Shown: positions 17,241-25,472 of the stretch, one piece after another
How positions within the stretch are numbered: position 1 is the first letter of the stretch
How the letters are laid out: each line of letters opens with the position of its first letter
DNA from: Micrococcus sp023147585
GTDB taxonomy: Bacteria > Actinomycetota > Actinomycetes > Actinomycetales > Micrococcaceae
Direction of reading: 5' to 3'
Assembly (NCBI RefSeq): GCF_044872765.1
Contig: NZ_CP085253.1
Span: forward strand, 62,001-126,000
Length of the DNA: 64,000 bases
The notes under the pieces: generated by a model
What the model saw: only the letters and a program-made list of their open reading frames with translations
Told to the model about the DNA's origin: nothing
Databases searched by the model: none
Translations under genes and position numbers: made by a program

Positions 17241-18052
17241 TGACGGGTGCATCGAGGGACTCCCTGACCGCCTCTCTGCAGGCTGTCGGTCCGGTGCTGG
17301 ACGAGGGCGGCGTCGCCCTGGCACGCGAGCTGTTCAGCGCGCTGGACGTCGTGGACGAGCAGGGGGCGCTGCGGCGTGCCCTGACCGACCCCGCCTGGAG
17401 CACCGAGCGCCGTCACGGCCTCGTGGACTCCCTGTTCGGCACCCGGGCGACCCCCGGTGCTCTGCAGGTCCTCAAGGACCTGGCCGGCCGCCGCTGGTCG
17501 GCGGAACGTGACTTCGGCGATGCGCTGGAGACGGTGGCCGCGCATGCCGCGGCCGCCGAGTCCGCGCGTGGCGGCCATGACGGCCTGTCCGCCCTCTCGG
17601 GCGAGCTGCTGGCCTTCAACCGCCTCACCGAGGAGTCGCACGAGGTGCAGCGCGCACTGACCGACCGGCAGGCCCCCGTCGAGGCGCGGGCCGCGCTGGC
17701 CCGTCGCCTGCTGGGCAGCACCGCCAGCCCGGCCGGGCAGCTGCTCGTCGAGCGCGCCGTCACGGTTCCCCGTGGCGTCAAGCCCTCCGTGGCCGTCCGC
17801 GCGCACGCGGACGTCGTCGCCGAGCGTCAGCGCCAGTGGATCGCCGAGGTGACGGTCGCCCGTCCCCTGGGGCAGGTCCAGCAGGAGCGGCTCGCAGACG
17901 GGCTGCGCCGGACCTTCGGCCGCGACCTCGTCGTAGACGTCACGGTCGACCCCGCCGTGGTGGGGGGCATCCGGGTCCAGGTGGGCGACGACGTGATCGA
18001 CGCCTCCGTGGCCAGCCGTCTCAACGACCTCCAGCGCCGGATGGCCGGCTGA
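17237..18052 (+). CDS. atpH: ATP synthase subunit delta, with internal duplication
   Basis: OSCP-type subunit that caps F1 and holds the peripheral stalk. At 271 residues it is about 95 longer than E. coli delta. The extra part looks like a second copy of the N-terminal helical domain: residues about 31-100 (ELFSALD...RRALTD...LVDSLFG) align with about 123-192 (ELLAFNR...QRALTD...LARRLLG). The C-terminal domain with VGGIRVQVGDDVIDAS is normal. Mycobacterial b-delta also carries extra delta-like sequence. The ATG at 17237 overlaps the atpF stop; the next codon is also ATG. Confidence 0.94.
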   Translation: MMTGASRDSLTASLQAVGPVLDEGGVALARELFSALDVVDEQGALRRALTDPAWSTERRHGLVDSLFGTRATPGALQVLKDLAGRRWSAERDFGDALETVAAHAAAAESARGGHDGLSALSGELLAFNRLTEESHEVQRALTDRQAPVEARAALARRLLGSTASPAGQLLVERAVTVPRGVKPSVAVRAHADVVAERQRQWIAEVTVARPLGQVQQERLADGLRRTFGRDLVVDVTVDPAVVGGIRVQVGDDVIDASVASRLNDLQRRMAG

Positions 18053-18142
18053 CCCCTCGGTCGGCCCCGGACGCACCGCAGAACACACCACCGCATCATC
18101 GTCACGTCGATGATCACCAAGCACAGAGAGCAGGGACTGCAG

Positions 18143-19771
18143 ATGGCCGAATTGACCATCAATGCCGACGACGTCCGCAATGCCTTGAACGATTTCGCGG
18201 CATCCTACGAACCGTCCGGCACCGAGCGCACCGAGGTCGGCCGCGTCATCTCCGCGGCGGACGGCATCGCGCGTGTGGAGGGCCTCCCCTCCGTCATGGC
18301 GAACGAGCTGCTGCGCTTCGAGAACGGGATCCTGGGCCTGGCCCAGAATCTGGACAGCCGCGAGATCGGCGTCGTCGTCCTCGGAGAGTTCCAGCACATC
18401 CGCGAGGGCATGGAGGTCCAGCGCACCGGGGAGATCCTCTCCGTGCCGGTGGGCGACGCCTTCCTCGGTCGCGTGGTGGATCCGCTGGGCGAGCCCATGG
18501 ACGACCTGGGCCCGATCGAGTCCGAGGGCCGCCGTGCCCTCGAGCTGCAGGCCCCCACGGTGACCCAGCGCAAGTCGGTGCACGAGCCGCTCCAGACCGG
18601 CATCAAGGCGATCGACGCCATGATCCCGATCGGCCGCGGCCAGCGTCAGCTGCTCATCGGCGACCGCCAGACCGGCAAGACCGCCATCGCCGTGGACGCC
18701 ATCCTGAACCAGCGCGCCAACTGGGCCACCGGAGATCCTCAGAAGCAGGTCCGCTGCGTCTACGTGGCCGTCGGCCAGAAGGCGTCGACCATCGCCGGCG
18801 TCCGCGCCACCCTCGAGGAGGCCGGCGCCCTGGAGTACACCACCATCGTGGCCTCCCCGGCGTCCGACCCGGCCGGCTTCAAGTACCTCGCCCCCTACGC
18901 CGGCTCGGCCATCGGCCAGCACTGGATGTACGGCGGCAAGCACGTGCTGATCATCTTCGACGACCTCTCCAAGCAGGCCGAGGCCTACCGCGCCGTGTCC
19001 CTGCTGCTGCGTCGTCCGCCGGGACGCGAGGCCTACCCCGGCGACGTGTTCTACCTCCACTCCCGCCTGCTCGAGCGCTGCGCCAAGCTCTCGGACGAGC
19101 TGGGTGCGGGCTCCATGACCGGCCTGCCGATCATTGAGACCAAGGCGAACGACGTCTCGGCGTACATCCCGACCAACGTCATCTCCATCACCGACGGACA
19201 GATCTTCCTGCAGTCGGATCTCTTCAACGCCAACCAGCGTCCCGCCGTGGATGTGGGCATCTCGGTGTCCCGCGTCGGCGGCGCCGCGCAGGTCAAGGCC
19301 ATGAAGAAGGTCTCCGGCACGCTGAAGCTGGACCTGGCGCAGTACCGCGACCAGCAGGCGTTCTCCATGTTCGCCTCGGACCTGGATCCGGCCACGCGCC
19401 GCCAGCTCGCCCGCGGCGAGCGCCTCATGGAGCTCCTGAAGCAGCCCCAGTACTCGCCGTACCCGGTCGAGGAGCAGGTCGTGTCCATCTGGGCCGGCTC
19501 CAAGGGCCACCTGGACGAGGTGCCGGTGGAGGACGTGCTCCGCTTCGAGCGGGAGTTCCTCGATCACCTGCGCCGCCGCGACACCGTGCTCGGCGACATC
19601 GCCGCCACGGGCAAGCTCGAAGACGCGACCCTCTCCTCCCTCGAGGCGGAGATCGCGGACTTCAAGAAGGGCTTCCAGGTCTCGGGCCACGGCGTCGCCG
19701 ACAACGAGAAGCACGCCGCGATCGGCCAGGACCAGGTCGCGCAGGAGCAGATCACCAAGCAGAAGCGCTGA
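18143..19771 (+). CDS. atpA: ATP synthase subunit alpha
   Basis: Non-catalytic nucleotide-binding subunit of F1, 542 residues. The P-loop GDRQTGKTA is at about 173-181; the beta-barrel N-terminus and the helical C-terminus are present. The C-terminal 30 residues (after FKKGFQVSG) are a charged extension typical of actinobacterial alpha. The ATG at 18143 follows AGAGCAGGGA; an in-frame ATG at 18110 would add 11 residues without family support. Confidence 0.97.
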   Translation: MAELTINADDVRNALNDFAASYEPSGTERTEVGRVISAADGIARVEGLPSVMANELLRFENGILGLAQNLDSREIGVVVLGEFQHIREGMEVQRTGEILSVPVGDAFLGRVVDPLGEPMDDLGPIESEGRRALELQAPTVTQRKSVHEPLQTGIKAIDAMIPIGRGQRQLLIGDRQTGKTAIAVDAILNQRANWATGDPQKQVRCVYVAVGQKASTIAGVRATLEEAGALEYTTIVASPASDPAGFKYLAPYAGSAIGQHWMYGGKHVLIIFDDLSKQAEAYRAVSLLLRRPPGREAYPGDVFYLHSRLLERCAKLSDELGAGSMTGLPIIETKANDVSAYIPTNVISITDGQIFLQSDLFNANQRPAVDVGISVSRVGGAAQVKAMKKVSGTLKLDLAQYRDQQAFSMFASDLDPATRRQLARGERLMELLKQPQYSPYPVEEQVVSIWAGSKGHLDEVPVEDVLRFEREFLDHLRRRDTVLGDIAATGKLEDATLSSLEAEIADFKKGFQVSGHGVADNEKHAAIGQDQVAQEQITKQKR

Positions 19772-19857
19772 CCGAAGGTCGGTGAGGTCAGCGGTCCGGC
19801 GTCGGGCCCCCCACGGGGACGACGCCGGGCCGCCCTCCCGCCAGGGAAAGGATCACC

Positions 19858-20751
19858 ATGGGAGCCCAGATCCGGGTCTACCGTCAGAAGATCGCATCGA
19901 CCTCGTCGATGAAGAAGATCTTCAAGGCGATGGAGCTGATCGCCACGTCCCGCATCACCAAGGCCCGTGAGCGCGTCAACGCGTCGCTGCCGTATGCGAA
20001 CGCGATCACCCGCGCCGTCTCGGCCGTGTCGAGCCAGCACGACATCGACCACGTCCTCACCACCGAGTCCCCGAACCCCACGCGGGCGGCCGTGCTGATC
20101 CTCTCGTCGGACCGCGGCCTCGCCGGCGCATACTCCGCGAACGTGCTGCGCAAGGCCGAGCAGCTGCTCACGCGTCTGCACGGGGAGGGACGCGAGGTCG
20201 ACATCTACGTCGTCGGCCGCAAGGCGCAGACGTACATGGACTTCCGCGGGCGCGAGTACAAGCGCCTGTGGACGGGCCAGACCGACGCCCCCGTCGCCGA
20301 GCGCGCCACCGAGATCGGTGAGACGCTCGTCGAGGCCTTCCTCACGGACACCGCGGCGGGCGGCGTGGACGAGATCCACGTGGTCTTCACCGAGTTCGTC
20401 TCCCTCGTGAAGCAGAACCCGCACGTCGTGCGGCTCCTGCCGCTCGAGGTCGTGGAGGAGGACGTCGCGACCGCGGAGGAGGTCCTGCCGCTCTACGAGT
20501 TCGAGCCGGACGCCGACGAGGTCCTCGACGCCCTGCTGCCGAAGTACATCGAGTCGCGCATCTTCAACGCCATGCTCCAGTCGGCGGCCTCTGAGCTCGC
20601 CAACCGTCAGCGGGCCATGAAGTCGGCGGGCGACAACGCCTCGAGCCTCATCAAGGAGTACACGCTCCTGATGAACAACGCCCGACAGGCCGAGATCACC
20701 CAGGAGCTCACCGAGCTCATCGCGGGCGCGGACGCGCTCAACAACTCCTGA
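19858..20751 (+). CDS. atpG: ATP synthase subunit gamma
   Basis: Central shaft of the rotor, 297 residues. The N-terminal helix starts MGAQIRVYRQKIASTSSMKKI and the C-terminal helix contains the conserved ARQAEITQELTELIAGADAL; both wind together inside the alpha-beta ring. The central Rossmann-like domain (SSDRGLAGAYSANV) is intact. AGGGAAAGGA precedes the ATG. Confidence 0.97.
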   Translation: MGAQIRVYRQKIASTSSMKKIFKAMELIATSRITKARERVNASLPYANAITRAVSAVSSQHDIDHVLTTESPNPTRAAVLILSSDRGLAGAYSANVLRKAEQLLTRLHGEGREVDIYVVGRKAQTYMDFRGREYKRLWTGQTDAPVAERATEIGETLVEAFLTDTAAGGVDEIHVVFTEFVSLVKQNPHVVRLLPLEVVEEDVATAEEVLPLYEFEPDADEVLDALLPKYIESRIFNAMLQSAASELANRQRAMKSAGDNASSLIKEYTLLMNNARQAEITQELTELIAGADALNNS

Positions 20752-20804
20752 GCCTTCCCTCGGCTCGACTGACCCGCCATCCACACACGATAGAAGTGAG
20801 AGAG

Positions 20805-22262
20805 ATGACTGCCACCATCACCGACCACGGCACCGGCACCCCGGCCCGTGGCGCCACCGGGCGCGTCGCCCGGGTCATCGGCCCCGTGATCGACGCCGAG
20901 TTCCCCGGCAACGCCATGCCCGAGATCTACAACGCCCTGACCACCGAGATCGAGCTCAACGGCCAGAAGCGCACCGTGACCTTCGAGGTCGCCCAGCATC
21001 TGGGCGACAACATGGTCCGCGCCGTCTCCCTGCAGTCCACCGACGGCCTCGTCCGCGGCGCCGACGTGCTGGACTCGGGCGCCCCCATCTCCGTCCCCGT
21101 GGGCGATGCGGTCAAGGGCCACATCTTCAACGTGCTCGGCGAGACCCTGGACATGCCGACCTCGGAGCTCGGCGACGTCGAGCGCTGGCCGATCCACCGG
21201 CCGGCCCCGAACTTCGCCTCCCTCGAGGGCTCCACCGAGATGATGGAGACGGGCATCAAGGTCATCGACCTGCTGACCCCCTACATCAAGGGCGGCAAGA
21301 TCGGCCTGTTCGGCGGCGCCGGCGTGGGCAAGACCGTGCTCATCCAGGAGATGATCACCCGTGTGGCCCGCAACTTCGGCGGCACCTCCGTGTTCGCCGG
21401 CGTCGGCGAGCGCACCCGCGAGGGCAACGACCTCTGGGTCGAGATGGACGAGGCCGACGTGCTCAAGGACACCGCCCTGGTGTTCGGCCAGATGGACGAG
21501 CCGCCGGGCACGCGCCTGCGCGTGGCCCTCTCGGCCCTGACCATGGCGGAGTACTTCCGCGATGTGCAGAACCAGGACGTGCTGCTCTTCATCGACAACA
21601 TCTTCCGCTTCTCGCAGGCCGGCTCCGAGGTCTCCACGCTGCTGGGCCGCATGCCCTCGGCCGTGGGCTACCAGCCGAACCTCGCGGACGAGATGGGTGT
21701 GCTCCAGGAGCGCATCACCTCGACGCGCGGCCACTCCATCACCTCGATGCAGGCCGTGTACGTCCCCGCGGACGACTACACCGACCCGGCCCCGGCGAAC
21801 GTGTTCGCGCACCTCGACGCGACCACCAACCTGACCCGTGACCTCGCGTCCCGTGGCCTGTACCCCGCCGTGGACCCGCTGGCCTCGACCTCGCGCCTGC
21901 TGGATCCGCAGTACGTCGGCCAGGACCACTACGACACCGCCATCCGCGTGAAGCAGATCCTCCAGAAGAACAAGGAGCTGCAGGACATCATCGCGATCCT
22001 CGGTGTGGACGAGCTCGGCGAGGAGGACAAGATCACCGTGGCGCGCGCCCGCAAGATCGAGCAGTTCCTCTCGCAGAACACCTACACCGCCAAGCAGTTC
22101 ACGGGTGTCGAGGGCTCGACCGTGCCGGTCAAGGACACCGTCGAGGGCTTCAAGGCGATCGCCGACGGCGAGCTCGACCACGTCGCCGAGCAGGCCTTCT
22201 ACAACGTGGGCGGCCTGGACGACGTCGAGCGCGAGTGGGCCAAGATCCAGGCCGAGGGCTGA
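20805..22262 (+). CDS. atpD: ATP synthase subunit beta
   Basis: Catalytic subunit of F1, 485 residues. P-loop GGAGVGKTV at about 170-178, catalytic Glu in GVGERTREGNDL, Walker B LLFIDNIFRFSQAGSE and the DELSEED-like loop DELGEEDK are all visible. The ATG at 20805 with the purine box GTGAGAGAG is preferred; a GTG at 20796 in the same frame would add three residues. Confidence 0.97.
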   Translation: MTATITDHGTGTPARGATGRVARVIGPVIDAEFPGNAMPEIYNALTTEIELNGQKRTVTFEVAQHLGDNMVRAVSLQSTDGLVRGADVLDSGAPISVPVGDAVKGHIFNVLGETLDMPTSELGDVERWPIHRPAPNFASLEGSTEMMETGIKVIDLLTPYIKGGKIGLFGGAGVGKTVLIQEMITRVARNFGGTSVFAGVGERTREGNDLWVEMDEADVLKDTALVFGQMDEPPGTRLRVALSALTMAEYFRDVQNQDVLLFIDNIFRFSQAGSEVSTLLGRMPSAVGYQPNLADEMGVLQERITSTRGHSITSMQAVYVPADDYTDPAPANVFAHLDATTNLTRDLASRGLYPAVDPLASTSRLLDPQYVGQDHYDTAIRVKQILQKNKELQDIIAILGVDELGEEDKITVARARKIEQFLSQNTYTAKQFTGVEGSTVPVKDTVEGFKAIADGELDHVAEQAFYNVGGLDDVEREWAKIQAEG

Positions 22263-22268
22263 TCCGTC

Positions 22269-22544
22269 ATGGCTGAGCTCGAGGTGGAGATCGTCTCCGA
22301 GGAGAGGTCCATCTGGAAGGGCGCGGCGTCGGCCGTCTCGGCGCGCACCTACCAGGGTGAGATCGGCATCCTCCCGGGCCACACCCCGCTCCTCGCCGTG
22401 CTCGGCGACGGCGAGGTCGTGGTGCGCACCGCCGACGGCGGGACCGTGACCGCGCAGGCCAACGGCGGGTTCTTCTCCGTCGACCACGACCGCGTGGTGA
22501 TCGCCGCGACGTCCGCCCGCCTGGGCGACGCCGCAGCCGTCTGA
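22269..22544 (+). CDS. atpC: ATP synthase subunit epsilon, short form
   Basis: Rotor subunit linking gamma to the c-ring. Only 91 residues: the N-terminal beta-sandwich is complete (LEVEIVSEERSIWKGAAS, GEIGILPGHTPLLAVLG), but the C-terminal two-helix hairpin found in most bacterial epsilon proteins (total 120-140 residues) is missing; the stop follows RLGDAAAV. In other bacteria that hairpin can block ATP hydrolysis, so control by it would be absent here. Last gene of the atp operon, 6 bases after atpD. Confidence 0.95.
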   Translation: MAELEVEIVSEERSIWKGAASAVSARTYQGEIGILPGHTPLLAVLGDGEVVVRTADGGTVTAQANGGFFSVDHDRVVIAATSARLGDAAAV

Positions 22545-22566
22545 GCCGCGCGGTCCAGGCACGACC

Positions 22567-23001
22567 ATGAGGGGCCCGGTGCTCATCGTCCTGGTCGGCG
22601 TGCTGGCAGTCCTCGGACTGCTGGCCGTCGCCGGACTGGTGCGGCACCGGGCCCTCCTGCGTGCGCCGGGGTCGTTCCCGGGGATCGCGGTCACCGGTCG
22701 GGGACGGCCCCGGCGGGTGATCGGCCGCTACGACGAGCGCGTCCTGGTGTTCAACGGGTTCATGCCCGCCGGCCCGCTCGCGTGGCGGGGGGAGCGCTGG
22801 GCGCTCCAGATGGACCGGGTGCCGGATGCGGCGCCCGAGGGTCAGACGGTCCTCGACGTCCGCGGGGGCAGCGAGCCGGTCCGCCTGACGGTGGACGAGG
22901 CCGACGCCGGCGCCCTCCGCGCGTGGTGCGAGGCCGGGCCGTCCCAGGCCGCGCAGCTGTGGTGGCGCAGCGACGGGTCCACCCCCCGCACGCGCCGCTG
23001 A
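22567..23001 (+). CDS. DUF2550 family membrane-anchored protein
   Basis: A 144-residue protein with one N-terminal membrane helix (about 4-26) followed by a soluble domain with GRYDERVLVFNGF and RGERWALQMDRV. DUF2550 proteins occupy the place right after atpC in many actinobacteria (Rv1312 in M. tuberculosis). Their function is not known, but linkage suggests a role connected to the ATP synthase or the membrane. It is 22 bases after atpC and convergent with nagA. Confidence 0.75.
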   Translation: MRGPVLIVLVGVLAVLGLLAVAGLVRHRALLRAPGSFPGIAVTGRGRPRRVIGRYDERVLVFNGFMPAGPLAWRGERWALQMDRVPDAAPEGQTVLDVRGGSEPVRLTVDEADAGALRAWCEAGPSQAAQLWWRSDGSTPRTRR

Positions 23002-23031
23002 CCCCGGTCGGCCCGCTGAACGGAGAGGGCC

Positions 23032-24360
23032 TCATCCTGCCGGCGTGACCCGTGTCAGCGTCCGCACGAGCACGGTCCGCGTCCCCGCGGGGCCCCACAC
23101 CACGACGCCGGCCCGCGCCGGGTCGTCCCCGTCGCAGGCCTCCGCGCCGAGGCTCTCGCGGGGCACGTGGGTCGCCGCCCGCAGGACGGCGTCGGGGTCG
23201 AGACCGCGGCGCAGCAGCGCCGCGACGGAGTCCGCGAGGGACCGGCGGCCGCCCGCGAGCGGGGCCTCCTCCGCTCCGGTCGACGCCGGCGTGCGCCCCA
23301 GCCGGGGCGCGTCGTGGCCCGCGTGGATCGTGCGCGGGCCGAGGCGGTGCCGCGTTCCCGGCGCGGCGCCGGTCGCGGCGACCGCATCGGAGACGAGGCA
23401 CACGGCCGGGGCCAGGGCCGGATCGCCCAGCAGCAGGTCCACGAGGTGGTGGGAGACGTGGACGTCGTCGGCGATGAGCTCGAGGCGGAGCCGCCCCCGG
23501 CGGGCGGCGTCCAGGAGCAGCGGCAGCGGTCCCGGCTCGCGGTGGTGGAAGCCGCGCATCGCGTTGAACAGGTGGGTGACCACGGGGCGCGGAGCCCGTC
23601 CGCCGGACCGCTCCGTCCTCCGGCGCAACGCCTCCCACCGGTCGAGCGCCGCCCTCGCCGCGGGCAGGTCCGCGTCGGTGTGGCCGAGGCACGGCACGGT
23701 CCCGGCCGCAGCCAGCTCCCGCTCCAGCGCGGCCGACCCGGCGAGCTCCGGGGCCAGCGTCATGGTGCGCACGAGGCCCCGCGGCCGGCCGCGCAACGCA
23801 GCACGGACCGCGTGGCCGGCGGCCGAGGCGGGCGTGCACAGCGCGGCCCGGTCGTGGGCGCCGGCGCGGGCGGGGGAGAGGAACGGGCCCTCGAGGTGCA
23901 CGCCGGCCAGCGAGCCCTCCTCCCACAGCGGCCGCAGCCGGTCGAGGGCGGAGGCCAGATCCGCGGCGGGCAGTGCCGGCAGCGAGCCGATCACGGTCCC
24001 CACCCCGGCGCGGCGCCCGCGCTCGAGCCAGGCGGCCACGTCTCCGACGGGAGAGGTCGCCAGGTCCACCCCGGCGCCCCCGTGGACGTGATGGTCCAGG
24101 AGCGGTCCGGTCACGCGCACGGCGTCCCGGCCCACGCCCGGCTCCGCCGCGGCGGCCACCACCTCGCGCGGCGCCGCCTCGGCGGGGCCGGCCCACACGA
24201 GGCGCGCGCCGTCGTCGCCCGGTCCGGCCTCCGGAGTCTCCGCCCACGTCACCAGCCATTCCACCGGGGCCGCTCCGTGGTCCGCGGCCACCCACGGCGC
24301 GCGGGCGGAGCGCAGCGGGCCCGTCGGGGGCGCCGGATCAGAAGAGGCGGGACTCGGCAT
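23032..24360 (-). CDS. nagA: N-acetylglucosamine-6-phosphate deacetylase
   Basis: Amidohydrolase that removes acetate from GlcNAc-6-P in amino-sugar recycling. The 442-residue protein shows the metal-site DHHVHGGAGVD, the metal-binding Glu in GVHLEGPFLS, GHTDAD, HLFNAMRGFHHREPG and the catalytic Asp in SDAVAATG. The start at 24360 (MPSPASS) is chosen; the open frame runs 24 bases further upstream but that part lies inside nucS. It overlaps the end of nucS by 23 bases, so the two are cotranscribed. No nagB or transporter is nearby. Confidence 0.9.
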   Translation of the reverse strand: MPSPASSDPAPPTGPLRSARAPWVAADHGAAPVEWLVTWAETPEAGPGDDGARLVWAGPAEAAPREVVAAAAEPGVGRDAVRVTGPLLDHHVHGGAGVDLATSPVGDVAAWLERGRRAGVGTVIGSLPALPAADLASALDRLRPLWEEGSLAGVHLEGPFLSPARAGAHDRAALCTPASAAGHAVRAALRGRPRGLVRTMTLAPELAGSAALERELAAAGTVPCLGHTDADLPAARAALDRWEALRRRTERSGGRAPRPVVTHLFNAMRGFHHREPGPLPLLLDAARRGRLRLELIADDVHVSHHLVDLLLGDPALAPAVCLVSDAVAATGAAPGTRHRLGPRTIHAGHDAPRLGRTPASTGAEEAPLAGGRRSLADSVAALLRRGLDPDAVLRAATHVPRESLGAEACDGDDPARAGVVVWGPAGTRTVLVRTLTRVTPAG

Positions 24361-25030
24361 CGTCCACGCCGCGCATCGCGTCATAGTCGAGGGTGACGCA
24401 GCGGATGCCGCGGTCCTCGGCGAGGGTGCGGGCCTGCGGCTTGATCTGCTGCGCTGCGAACACGCCGCTCACGGGCGCGAGGAGGGGGTCGCGGTTCATC
24501 AGCTCGAGGTAGCGGGTGAGCTGCTCCACGCCGTCGATGTCCCCGCGGCGCTTGAGCTCCACGGCCACGGTGCCGTCCGGGCCCTTGGCCAGGATGTCCA
24601 CGGGGCCGATGGCCGTCATGTACTCGCGGCGCACGAGCGTGTGCCCGTCGCCGAGCAGCTCGATCTGCTCCGCGAGCAGGCGCTGCAGATCCGCCTCCAC
24701 GCCGTCCTTCACGAGCCCCGGGTCCACGCCGAGCTCGTGGGAGACGTCCGAGAGGACCTCCTCGAGCAGCACCAGCAGCCGGTCGTCCGACTTCTTCGCC
24801 TGGACGCGCCACACGGCGACGACGCCCTGGGCCGCCTGCTCCTCGCTCGGCTCCTCGACATGGAGGGTGGCCGGCGGGCTCATCCAGTTGAGGGGCTTGT
24901 AGGAGCCGCCGTCGGAGTGGACCAGCACCGAGCCGTCCGCCTTCACCATGAGGAGGCGGGTGGCGGAGGGCAGGTGGGCGTTGAGGCGGCCCTCGTAGGT
25001 CACGGAGCAGCGGGCAATGACGAGGCGCAC
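24338..25030 (-). CDS. nucS: Mismatch endonuclease NucS/EndoMS
   Basis: Cuts both strands at mismatches and provides non-canonical mismatch repair in actinobacteria that lack MutS/MutL. 230 residues: an N-terminal DNA-binding domain and a C-terminal PD-(D/E)xK nuclease with GPVDIL (Asp145) and VAVELKRRG (Glu158, Lys160). The C-terminus ends SRLF, resembling the short tail that binds the sliding clamp in related enzymes. The GTG start at 25030 follows a TAGACT box by 6 bases, so the message is probably leaderless. Confidence 0.93.
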   Translation of the reverse strand: MRLVIARCSVTYEGRLNAHLPSATRLLMVKADGSVLVHSDGGSYKPLNWMSPPATLHVEEPSEEQAAQGVVAVWRVQAKKSDDRLLVLLEEVLSDVSHELGVDPGLVKDGVEADLQRLLAEQIELLGDGHTLVRREYMTAIGPVDILAKGPDGTVAVELKRRGDIDGVEQLTRYLELMNRDPLLAPVSGVFAAQQIKPQARTLAEDRGIRCVTLDYDAMRGVDDAESRLF

Positions 25031-25036
25031 CGGTCC

Positions 25037-25042
25037 AGTCTA
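25037..25042 (-). promoter_or_regulatory. -10 box TAGACT for leaderless nucS
   Basis: TAGACT on the minus strand, 6 bases before the nucS GTG, without a Shine-Dalgarno between. Confidence 0.7.
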
Positions 25043-25097
25043 GGCGCGGGCCCGCCCCTCGGCGCCGCGGCGGACGGCGCTGTGCCAGCATGGACGC

Positions 25098-25460
25098 ATG
25101 CCCCGCTCCCACCGCCCGCGCCGCTCGTCCGCTCCGCGCCGGGGCGAGCGGTCGGGGTCGGGGGACGCCTCACGACGCTCCCGCCCCGGTCCAGGCCGGG
25201 TCGATCCCCTCGAGGAGCGCCTCGGCCTGGACCCGGGCTACGCGCACGAGAGCGGCAGCGACGGCGGCTGGCACGTGCGCCAGATCCCCGCGTGGCGCGC
25301 GGTGAAGGACTACTCCTGCCCCGGCTGCGGACGCGTGATCCGCCAGGGCCAGGCCCACCTCGTGGCGTGGCGCTCCGACTGGATCATGGGAGACGCGGAC
25401 GCCGGAGAGGACCGGCGCCACTGGCACCCCGTGTGCTGGCGCACGAGGGCCAGCCGCTGA
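25098..25460 (+). CDS. Small Cys/His protein of unknown function
   Basis: A 120-residue protein. The first 45 residues are basic and low in complexity (Arg, Ser, Pro). The rest holds CPGCGRVIRQGQAHLVAW and RRHWHPVCW, a likely zinc site of two Cys, His and a final His-x-x-Cys. Proteins of this type occur next to nucS in other actinobacteria and are often labelled ATP/GTP-binding, but I see no P-loop. It is divergent from nucS and convergent, 12 bases apart, with the exporter gene. Confidence 0.65.
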   Translation: MPRSHRPRRSSAPRRGERSGSGDASRRSRPGPGRVDPLEERLGLDPGYAHESGSDGGWHVRQIPAWRAVKDYSCPGCGRVIRQGQAHLVAWRSDWIMGDADAGEDRRHWHPVCWRTRASR

Positions 25461-25472
25461 GGATCGTCCCGG

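Noticed and set aside
16916..19714. A 932-codon antisense open frame opposite the atp genes
   Set aside because: A shadow of atpF, atpH and atpA; composition is typical of reverse-frame reading of high-GC genes.
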